A stretch of 6,803 nt of DNA from NCBI GenBank assembly GCA_003454135.1, contig DMKW01000198.1, forward strand, positions 1 to 6,803, written 5' to 3'. The stretch comes from Microbacteriaceae bacterium (lineage in GTDB: Bacteria > Actinomycetota > Actinomycetes > Actinomycetales > Microbacteriaceae). Below, piece after piece: positions 1 to 5,558 of the stretch. A program made the translations under genes and the position numbers. Within the stretch, counting starts at the first letter, position 1; every line of letters begins with the position of its first letter. The notes beneath the pieces are model-generated. The model was given only the letters and a program-made list of their open reading frames with translations, did no database searches and had not been told where the DNA came from.

Positions 1-47
1 CCCGTACGAACACCCGCGCGAGCGACTTACGACCGCGCGACCGGCAA

Positions 48-89
48 GGGGGAAGGGGGAAGGGGGAACGGGGAACGGGGACCGGGGGC
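48..89 (+). repeat. Six-unit 7-bp G-tract tandem repeat upstream of ppk
   Basis: Six runs of four or five G on the + strand recur at an exact 7-bp period. The first three units read GGGGGAA, the fourth CGGGGAA, the fifth CGGGGAC and the sixth CGGGGGC. Loops between G-runs are only 2-3 nt, so the non-template strand of ppk meets the usual pattern for an intramolecular G-quadruplex. The array ends 3 bp before the PHO-like repeats and 64 bp before the ppk start. A regulatory or slippage-prone role is inference; the repeat itself is read directly. Confidence 0.9.
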
Positions 90-92
90 CGC

Positions 93-114
93 GTTTACGG
101 CACGTTAACGTCGA
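93..114 (+). promoter_or_regulatory. PHO-box-like direct repeat upstream of ppk
   Basis: Two adjacent 11-nt units, GTTTACGGCAC (93-103) and GTTAACGTCGA (104-114), share the pattern GTTWACG at an 11-nt period. Streptomyces PhoP boxes are tandem 11-nt units with a conserved GTTCACC-like core, and the pstS promoter in this window has the same architecture with better matches. The position 40-61 bp before the ppk ATG suits an activator site. No convincing -10 hexamer follows; AATCTCG at 129-135 also occurs in the pstS leader but is a weak clue. PhoP-type control of ppk is inferred. Confidence 0.55.
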
Positions 115-142
115 GCGCGGTTGCCGGGAATCTCGTAGTGGG

Positions 143-154
143 ATGATGATGTAA
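143..154 (+). other. Mini-ORF (Met-Met-Met-stop) overlapping the ppk start
   Basis: Three consecutive ATG codons (143-151) are followed by TAA (152-154), whose last A is the first base of the ppk ATG, giving a TAATG junction. The same TAATG overlap joins pstC to pstA. If ribosomes start at any of the upstream ATGs they would terminate on top of the ppk start, which could allow reinitiation. No good Shine-Dalgarno sequence lies before 143 (GGGAA at 126-130 is 12 nt away), so this may be chance. Confidence 0.3.
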
Positions 155-2328
155 TGGATAGCGAGACGTACCTTGGCGATGCCGGCTTGGCCACCGACAG
201 CCTCGACGACGACTACGACACAACCTGGGTGGACGACGGGACGCTGCCTCCAGAGCGCTACCTCGACCGCGAACTGAGCTGGCTGGCGTTCAACACGCGC
301 GTTCTCGAGCTCGCGGAAGACCCGGAGCTGCCGCTCCTGGAGCGCGCCAATTTCCTCGCGATCTTCGCGAGCAACCTCGACGAGTTCTTCATGGTGCGCA
401 TAGCCGGGCTCAAGCGGCGCATCCTCACGGGCCTCGCGGTGCCCACCAACGTCGGCACCGCCCCGACGGAGGTGCTCGCGGTGATCCAGGAGCGCGCGCA
501 CGAGCTGCAGGCGCGTCACGCGGCCGCGTTCCGCGACCTCGTCAAGCCCGACCTCGACGCCGCCGGCATCCACATCGAGACCTGGGCCGACCTCGGGCCG
601 GCCGACCGCGAATCCCTCGACGAGATCTTCGCCAACCAGATCTTCCCCGTGCTGATGCCGCTCGCGGTCGATCCAGCGCATCCGTTCCCTTACATCTCCG
701 GGCTGTCGCTCAACCTCTCGGTGCGGGTGCGCAACCCGAAGACGGGCAAGGAGGAATTTGCGCGCCTCAAGGTGCCGTCGATGCTCTCGCGCTTCGTGCA
801 GTTATCGGATGACGGAAGCGGCCTGCTGCGCTTCATCCCGCTCGAAGACCTCATCTCCAATCACCTCGGTGACCTCTTCCCCGGCATGGAGGTGTTCGAC
901 CACCACGAATTCCGGGTCACCCGCAACGAAGATGTCGAGGTGGAGGAGGACGAGTCCGAGAACCTCATCCAGACCCTCGAGCGCGAGCTTCTGCGCCGTC
1001 GGTTCGGCCCGCCCATCCGGCTCGAGATCACCGACGACATGGACGACCTCACCCTGGGCCTGCTCGTGCGCGAACTGGACATCACCGAACACGAGGTCTA
1101 TCGACTTCCGGCACCCCTCGACCTCGGCGGCCTGTTCGAGATCACCAAAATCGACCGTCCCCGGCTCAAGTACCGCAGGCACGTGCCGACAACGAGCGTG
1201 AGCCTCATGCCGCTCGAGCCCAACTCGACGCCGGACATCTTCGGCTCGATCGCTCGGCAGGACATCCTTCTGCACCACCCGTACGAGTCGTTCGCGACGA
1301 GCGTGCAGGCGTTCCTCGAACAGGCGGCAGCCGATCCGAACGTGCTCGCCATCAAGCAGACCCTCTATCGCACCTCCGGTGACAGCCCCATCGTCGAGGC
1401 CCTCATCCAAGCCGCCGAGGCCGGCAAACAGGTGCTCGCCCTCGTTGAGATTAAGGCGCGCTTCGACGAGTCGGCCAACATCAGCTGGGCCCGCAAGCTC
1501 GAGAAGGCCGGCGTGCATGTCGTCTACGGCCTCGTGGGCCTCAAGACGCACTGCAAGCTCGCGCTCGTGATCCGCCAGGAGGGCGGCACGCTCCGGCACT
1601 ACAGCCATATCGGCACGGGCAACTACAACCCCAAGACCAGCCGAATCTACGAGGACCTCGGGCTGCTCACCGCGAGCAACACGGTGGGCAAGGACCTCAC
1701 TCGCCTGTTCAACCAGCTCTCCGGCTACGCGATCGAGAAGAAGTTCAAACGACTGCTCGTGGCTCCGCTGCACCTGCGCAACGGGCTGCTCAAGCGCATT
1801 CGGATCGAGGCGGATAACGCCCAGGCGGGGCTCCCATCCGGAATCAGGATCAAACTCAACTCGATCGTGGATGAGATGATCATCGATGCGCTCTACCGGG
1901 CGAGCCAGGCCGGGGTGCCGGTCGAACTCGTCGTGCGCGGCATCTGTGTGATCAAGCCGGGGGTCGAGGGGCTCAGCGAGAACATCAAGGTGCGCTCCAT
2001 CCTCGGCCGCTACCTCGAGCACTCGCGCATCTTCTCGTTCGTCAATGCCGGGGACCCGCAGGTCTACATCGGCAGCGCCGACATGATGCATCGCAATCTC
2101 GACCGCCGGGTCGAGGCGCTTGTTCGGCTCAGCAGCGCCGATCATCTTCGGGAGATCGACGAACTGTTCGAGCTCGCCCTCTCGGACACGACCTCACACT
2201 GGGAGCTCGACAGCGCGGGCGATTGGACCCGTCACCACCGCGACGAGGACGGCAAGCCGCTCGAAGACATGCAGAATGTTCTGATGCGACAGATCTCCCA
2301 GCGCAAACGATCGGGTGTCGTTCGGTGA
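154..2328 (+). CDS. ppk: Polyphosphate kinase 1 (PPK1)
   Basis: PPK1 reversibly transfers the gamma-phosphate of ATP to growing inorganic polyphosphate. The 724-residue product is close to the actinobacterial PPK1 length. Family motifs are intact. SNLDEFF near residues 73-79 includes Asn74, matching the ATP-contacting Asn45 of E. coli PPK. Arg406 (LYRT) and Arg436 (KARFDE) match E. coli Arg375 and Arg405. His466 in GLKTHCKL matches the phosphorylated His435, His485 in SHIGTGNYN matches His454, and His623 in LEHSRIF matches His592; the spacings agree exactly. The approximate domain order is N-terminal helical (35-140), head (145-350) and two phospholipase-D-like C-terminal domains (355-520 and 525-700). 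The first 30 residues are acidic and not conserved. The start is the first in-frame ATG after an in-frame TAG at 136-138; the ribosome site is weak (GGGA at 140-143). It is followed directly by a mutT1-like gene, as in M. tuberculosis. Confidence 0.97.
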   Translation: MDSETYLGDAGLATDSLDDDYDTTWVDDGTLPPERYLDRELSWLAFNTRVLELAEDPELPLLERANFLAIFASNLDEFFMVRIAGLKRRILTGLAVPTNVGTAPTEVLAVIQERAHELQARHAAAFRDLVKPDLDAAGIHIETWADLGPADRESLDEIFANQIFPVLMPLAVDPAHPFPYISGLSLNLSVRVRNPKTGKEEFARLKVPSMLSRFVQLSDDGSGLLRFIPLEDLISNHLGDLFPGMEVFDHHEFRVTRNEDVEVEEDESENLIQTLERELLRRRFGPPIRLEITDDMDDLTLGLLVRELDITEHEVYRLPAPLDLGGLFEITKIDRPRLKYRRHVPTTSVSLMPLEPNSTPDIFGSIARQDILLHHPYESFATSVQAFLEQAAADPNVLAIKQTLYRTSGDSPIVEALIQAAEAGKQVLALVEIKARFDESANISWARKLEKAGVHVVYGLVGLKTHCKLALVIRQEGGTLRHYSHIGTGNYNPKTSRIYEDLGLLTASNTVGKDLTRLFNQLSGYAIEKKFKRLLVAPLHLRNGLLKRIRIEADNAQAGLPSGIRIKLNSIVDEMIIDALYRASQAGVPVELVVRGICVIKPGVEGLSENIKVRSILGRYLEHSRIFSFVNAGDPQVYIGSADMMHRNLDRRVEALVRLSSADHLREIDELFELALSDTTSHWELDSAGDWTRHHRDEDGKPLEDMQNVLMRQISQRKRSGVVR

Positions 2329-2330
2329 TC

Positions 2331-3275
2331 ATGCCGGGCCCATCCATGGTGCTCGCCGCCGGCGCGCTCTGTTGGCGAATCGTCGACGGCGAAACCCACA
2401 TCCTGCTCGTACACCGTGCGGAACGCGCGGACATCTCCCTGCCCAAGGGCAAGGTCGACCCCGGCGAGACTCCGCCGCAGACCGCTGTTCGTGAGATCGC
2501 GGAGGAGACCGGGCTCTCGATCGCTCTCGGCGCTCCCCTCGGCACGATCGAGTACACGCTCCCCGGCGGGCGGGAGAAGACCGTCTTCTATTGGGCGGCG
2601 GAGGTGAGCGAGGAAATGATCGCCGCATCGACTTTCGTGCCGAACGACGAGATCGCCGCGCTCCACTGGATGTCGATCGAGTCGGCCCGCGGCATGCTCA
2701 GTTACGAACGGGATCGCGACGTTCTCGACCGGTTCTCGGAGCGGGTCGCCTCGGGCAATGCCCGCACCTTTCCGATCATCGCGCTGCGCCACGGCAAGGC
2801 GGTGCCGCCCGGAAGCTGGGACGGGCCGGACTCGACGCGGCCACTCATGCACCGTGGCCTCGAGCAATCGGAGAGCGTCGCTCCGGCGATCGCGGCCTGG
2901 GCGCCCAGAAAGCTCATCAGCAGCACGGCGGTGCGCTGCATCGCGACGATCGAACCGGTCGCCGCGCTCACCGGCGTGCTCATCAAGCGATCGGTGAGCA
3001 TCAGCCAGGACGCCTACGAAGACGGCACGTCGCGAGTTCGCAAGGTCGTGCGCAAGCGCCTGGAGAAACGGGAGGCCGTGGTGCTCTGCAGCCACGGACC
3101 GGTGCTGCCCGAGATCATCGACGAGATCGCGGGTGCAACCGGCACGCCGCTCGACGCCCCGCTTCGCCGGGCCGGCATGCTCGCGACCTCCGAATTCACG
3201 GTGCTTCACGTGTCTGTCGCGCACCCCACCAGGGGCATCGTCGCGGTCGAAACACACGGACCGGCCATCTTCTAA
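2331..3275 (+). CDS. mutT1: MutT1-like NUDIX hydrolase with C-terminal histidine phosphatase domain
   Basis: Numbered from the ATG at 2331, the protein has 314 residues in two domains. The N-terminal NUDIX domain (about 6-140) carries a perfect box, G-x5-E-x7-REIAEETGL, at residues 40-62. The C-terminal histidine phosphatase domain (about 147-314) has the Arg153-His154-Gly155 signature and a second His at 255 in CSHGP. This matches the architecture of mycobacterial MutT1, which hydrolyses 8-oxo-(d)GTP and diadenosine polyphosphates; substrates here are inferred. In M. tuberculosis mutT1 also follows ppk. The start is uncertain. GTG at 2325 overlaps the ppk stop (GTGA) and has GGG 9 nt upstream; ATG 2331 lies 2 nt past ppk; ATG 2346 sits just before the conserved core. 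The frame is open back to 2223, but the extra residues look unrelated to the family. Tight spacing implies co-transcription and coupled translation with ppk. No terminator is visible before the pstS promoter. Confidence 0.9.
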   Translation: MPGPSMVLAAGALCWRIVDGETHILLVHRAERADISLPKGKVDPGETPPQTAVREIAEETGLSIALGAPLGTIEYTLPGGREKTVFYWAAEVSEEMIAASTFVPNDEIAALHWMSIESARGMLSYERDRDVLDRFSERVASGNARTFPIIALRHGKAVPPGSWDGPDSTRPLMHRGLEQSESVAPAIAAWAPRKLISSTAVRCIATIEPVAALTGVLIKRSVSISQDAYEDGTSRVRKVVRKRLEKREAVVLCSHGPVLPEIIDEIAGATGTPLDAPLRRAGMLATSEFTVLHVSVAHPTRGIVAVETHGPAIF

Positions 3276-3292
3276 CCGCGAATTTGCCCGCT

Positions 3293-3337
3293 GTTCACCT
3301 TTCGTTAACCGTCTGGGCCGCGACAAGTTAACCGCAC
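3293..3337 (+). promoter_or_regulatory. PHO box of the pstS promoter (three 11-nt-type units)
   Basis: GTTCACCTTTC (3293-3303) and GTTAACCGTCT (3304-3314) are adjacent 11-nt direct repeats matching the GTTCACC-type core of Streptomyces PhoP boxes. A further GTTAACCGCAC (3327-3337) begins 23 bp after the second unit, one base off two periods, with a non-matching unit between. Placement just upstream of the phosphate-binding protein gene is the classic site for this operator. I infer activation by a PhoP-type (or SenX3-RegX3-like) response regulator under phosphate limitation; the regulator itself is not in the window. Confidence 0.8.
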
Positions 3338-3341
3338 TTTG

Positions 3342-3347
3342 TAATCT
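3342..3347 (+). promoter_or_regulatory. Possible -10 element of the pstS promoter
   Basis: TAATCT lies 4 bp after the last PHO unit and matches four of six bases of TATAAT. There is no good -35 hexamer at 17 bp, as expected where the activator site replaces it. TAATCA at 3380-3385 is an alternative, but it is about 42 bp from the PHO box. The assignment is tentative. Confidence 0.3.
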
Positions 3348-3350
3348 CGC

Positions 3351-3374
3351 TGAGGGGTCAGCACCCGACCCTCA
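3351..3374 (+). other. Hairpin in the pstS leader
   Basis: TGAGGGGTC (3351-3359) pairs with GACCCTCA (3367-3374) as an 8-bp stem with one bulged G (3357) and a 7-nt loop. No T-run follows, so it is unlikely to be a strong intrinsic terminator for ppk-mutT1. It could be a 5'-stabilising stem of the pstS mRNA or a pause site for read-through transcripts. If transcription starts near 3353, the first bases of the stem would be missing. Confidence 0.45.
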
Positions 3375-3391
3375 TCCTGTAATCAAGAAAT

Positions 3392-3402
3392 TCCCGAAGG
3401 GA
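3392..3402 (+). promoter_or_regulatory. pstS ribosome binding site inside a small hairpin
   Basis: GAAGGGA (3396-3402) is a good Shine-Dalgarno sequence 5 nt before the GTG at 3408 and decides that start. TCCC (3392-3395) can pair with GGGA (3399-3402) around a GAA triloop, so the site could be partly hidden. A 4-bp stem is short, and a regulatory effect is speculative. Confidence 0.6.
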
Positions 3403-3407
3403 CCCCC

Positions 3408-4517
3408 GTGAACGTCAATCGACGTATCTTTACGCGTGCGAGCAGCATCGCAGCGATCGCTGTCGCAGCGACCATCGTTCTCTCCTCGTGCGCCGCCAAC
3501 GAGGCCGCGCCCGCTTCTACCGGCACCACAGCCCCCAACGCGCTATCCGGCACGCTCAATGGCATCGGCTCTTCCGCGCAGGGCGCGGCCGAGACCGCCT
3601 GGATCGCCGGCTTCCAGACCTCCAACCCGAAGGTCACCGTCAACTACGACCCGCAGGGTTCTGGCGCCGGTCGCACCAACTTCATCTCCGGTGCCGCCGA
3701 CTTCGCCGGTTCGGATGCCGCCCTCAAAGACACCGAGATCGCCACCCCGTCGCCGCTCTGCAAGGCCGGCACCAAGGCAATCGACCTGCCCGTCTACATC
3801 TCCCCGATCGCCATCGCATACAACGTCGACGGCCTCAAGGACCTCAAGCTCGACGCCGCGACCATCGCCGGCATCTTCAAGGGCGCGATCACCAAGTGGG
3901 ATGACGCGGCCATCAAGTCGCTCAACTCCGGAGCGACGCTTCCCTCCGCACCGATCACGGTCGTTCACCGTTCAGACGATTCGGGCACGACCCAGAACTT
4001 CACCGATTACCTGAGCGCGAACGCCCCCACCGTGTGGGACAAGCCGGCAGCGCAGACCTACCCCTATGCCATCGGTGACGCGGCCAAGGGAACATCGGGC
4101 GTCGCGGACGCCGTCAAGGGCGCCGCGAACAGCATCGCGTACATCGACGAGTCCGGCGCGACCGGCCTCGGCATCGCGCAGCTCAAGGTCGGCGACTCGT
4201 TCGTGAAGATCAACGCCGCCGGCGCCGCCGACGTCGTCGCCAAGTCCCCCGTTGCAGCCGGCCGCGGTACCAACGACCTCGCGATCGCGATCGACCGCAA
4301 GAACACGGACAAGAACGCCTGGCCGCTCGTGCTCGTGAGCTACATGATCGTCTGCAACACCTACGACGACCCGGCCAAGGCCGAGCTCGTCAAGGCGTAC
4401 GCCTCGTACGTCGCAAGCTCGGAGGGCCAGTCGGCCGCCGCCACGCAGGCCGGGTCATCGCCGCTCGCGAAGGATCTCGCCGCCAAGGTCGCAAAGGCAA
4501 TCGCTACCATCAAGTAG
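3408..4517 (+). CDS. pstS: Phosphate ABC transporter substrate-binding lipoprotein PstS
   Basis: This 369-residue protein is the extracytoplasmic receptor that binds inorganic phosphate and delivers it to PstC/PstA. It begins with a lipoprotein signal: RR at 5-6, a hydrophobic stretch about 12-26, and lipobox LSSC with the modified Cys at 28. An Ala/Thr/Pro-rich linker follows to about residue 48. Phosphate-binding loops of the family are visible: GIGSSAQ (52-58), GSGAGRTNF (84-92) with SDAAL (102-106), and HRSDDSGTTQNF (187-198), where Arg188, Ser189, Asp190, Ser192, Gly193 and Thr194 are likely ligand contacts. Cys118 and Cys316 are the only Cys in the mature domain besides the lipid anchor and might pair. 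The start is GTG, chosen for the strong ribosome site and the complete signal sequence. A PHO box lies upstream and a hairpin follows the stop, as expected for the most abundant member of the pst operon. Confidence 0.97.
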   Translation: MNVNRRIFTRASSIAAIAVAATIVLSSCAANEAAPASTGTTAPNALSGTLNGIGSSAQGAAETAWIAGFQTSNPKVTVNYDPQGSGAGRTNFISGAADFAGSDAALKDTEIATPSPLCKAGTKAIDLPVYISPIAIAYNVDGLKDLKLDAATIAGIFKGAITKWDDAAIKSLNSGATLPSAPITVVHRSDDSGTTQNFTDYLSANAPTVWDKPAAQTYPYAIGDAAKGTSGVADAVKGAANSIAYIDESGATGLGIAQLKVGDSFVKINAAGAADVVAKSPVAAGRGTNDLAIAIDRKNTDKNAWPLVLVSYMIVCNTYDDPAKAELVKAYASYVASSEGQSAAATQAGSSPLAKDLAAKVAKAIATIK

Positions 4518-4528
4518 CGCTCATGCAC

Positions 4529-4570
4529 ACTCGGCCTGGGCTGTCGCATTCTGCAGCCCGGGCCGAGTTT
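4529..4570 (+). terminator. Hairpin terminator or attenuator between pstS and pstC
   Basis: ACTCGGCCTGGGCTG (4529-4543) pairs with CAGCCCGGGCCGAGT (4554-4568) along 15 bp, all Watson-Crick apart from one T-G wobble (4537/4560). The loop is 10 nt and TTT (4568-4570) closes the structure. The T-run is short, so termination is probably partial. It starts 12 bp after the pstS stop and leaves 46 bp before pstC. No clear promoter is visible between it and pstC, which suggests that pstCAB depends on read-through. Confidence 0.85.
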
Positions 4571-4616
4571 GCGCGTTAGACCCTAAGCTTTAACGTCGGA
4601 CGTCAGGAAACAAGGA

Positions 4617-5558
4617 ATGGCCACCGAAACAACAGGCGTGATCAAAGCCCGCGTTCGCCTCGGCGACCGCGTGTTTTCCGGCAGCACGGTGTTCGCCGGG
4701 TCCCTCATCCTCGTTCTGCTCGCCGCCGTCGCGGTCTTCCTCATCGTTCAAAGCCTGCCCGCGATCACGGCCAGGGCCGGCGCCCTCCCGAACTCGGCTC
4801 CGAATTTCTGGGTCTACGTGTGGCCTCTCGTCTTCGGTACCGTCTGGGCTGCGGCGATCGCCCTCATCATCGCGATCCCCATCTCCATCGGGGTCGCGCT
4901 CTTCATCTCGCACTATGCTCCGCGGCGCCTCGCCCAGAGCCTCGGTTACGTCATCGACCTTCTCGCCGCCGTGCCATCCGTCGTGTTCGGTCTCTGGGGT
5001 GTTCTGGTGCTCGCGAGGGGCGTGCAGCCCTTTTTCGTCTGGCTCAACACCAACCTGGGCTGGATTCCCCTGTTCGGCGGTGTCGTCTCCGGCACGGGCA
5101 AGACCGTGCTCACGGTGGCGATCGTGCTCGCCGTGATGGTGCTGCCGATCATGACAGCCGTGTGTCGCGAGATCTTCCTGCAGACGCCCCGTCTCCACGA
5201 AGAGGCCGCACTCGCACTCGGGGCCACACGCTGGGAGATGATCCGCGTCGCGGTGCTTCCGTTCGCGCGTCCCGGCATCATCTCGGCATCCATGCTGGGA
5301 CTCGGCCGGGCGCTCGGGGAAACCCTCGCCGTGGCCATGGTGCTGTCACCGGCCATCGTGATCAACTTCTTCCTCCTCACCTCGCAGAACCCCAACACCA
5401 TCGCGGCGAATATCGCCCTGCAGTTTCCGGAGGCCTCGGGGATCGGCATCAACACTCTCATCGCGTCTGGACTCGTGCTGTTCGTCATCACCTTCATCGT
5501 GAATGCGATTGCCCGTTTCGCGGTTGACCGTCGCAAAGCCTTCTCGGGAGCGAACTAA
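4617..5558 (+). CDS. pstC: Phosphate ABC transporter permease PstC
   Basis: PstC is one of the two membrane subunits forming the phosphate channel with PstA. The 313-residue protein has about six predicted membrane helices, near residues 25-47, 68-98, 110-134, 163-183, 220-252 and 281-301. The cytoplasmic EAA loop that docks to PstB is clear: EEAALALGATRWEMIRVAVLP at residues 195-215, followed by the family-typical GLGRALGETLAV. The start is supported by AGGA (4605-4608) 8 nt upstream. The gene lies after the pstS terminator-like hairpin, so expression is probably lower than pstS. Its TAA overlaps the pstA ATG (TAATG), indicating translational coupling. Distinguishing PstC from PstA rests on gene order and motif similarity and is secure. 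Confidence 0.96.
   Translation: MATETTGVIKARVRLGDRVFSGSTVFAGSLILVLLAAVAVFLIVQSLPAITARAGALPNSAPNFWVYVWPLVFGTVWAAAIALIIAIPISIGVALFISHYAPRRLAQSLGYVIDLLAAVPSVVFGLWGVLVLARGVQPFFVWLNTNLGWIPLFGGVVSGTGKTVLTVAIVLAVMVLPIMTAVCREIFLQTPRLHEEAALALGATRWEMIRVAVLPFARPGIISASMLGLGRALGETLAVAMVLSPAIVINFFLLTSQNPNTIAANIALQFPEASGIGINTLIASGLVLFVITFIVNAIARFAVDRRKAFSGAN

Noticed and set aside
14..40. CCGCGCGA direct repeat (14-21 and 33-40)
   Set aside because: It is a short GC-only motif that is easily expected by chance in this composition, with no associated structure or context.
802..2145. 447-codon open frame on the - strand opposite ppk
   Set aside because: It lies antisense to a fully motif-supported PPK1 gene. 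Its composition is the Arg/Asp/Glu/Val/Gly mix expected from the complement of GC-rich coding sequence, and I see no recognisable domain.
2223..2330. Upstream extension of the mutT1-like gene inside ppk
   Set aside because: The extra 36 residues are Arg/Pro-rich, overlap the conserved ppk end, and precede the point where family similarity begins; starts at 2325-2346 fit better.
2232..3326. 364-codon open frame on the - strand opposite the mutT1-like gene
   Set aside because: It runs antisense through a complete NUDIX/histidine phosphatase gene and across the pstS PHO box, with Arg/Asp-rich low-information composition. This is a GC-driven shadow.
3380..3385. TAATCA as the pstS -10
   Set aside because: It lies about 42 bp beyond the PHO box and would leave a leader of only about 17 nt; the TAATCT at 3342 fits the operator spacing better.
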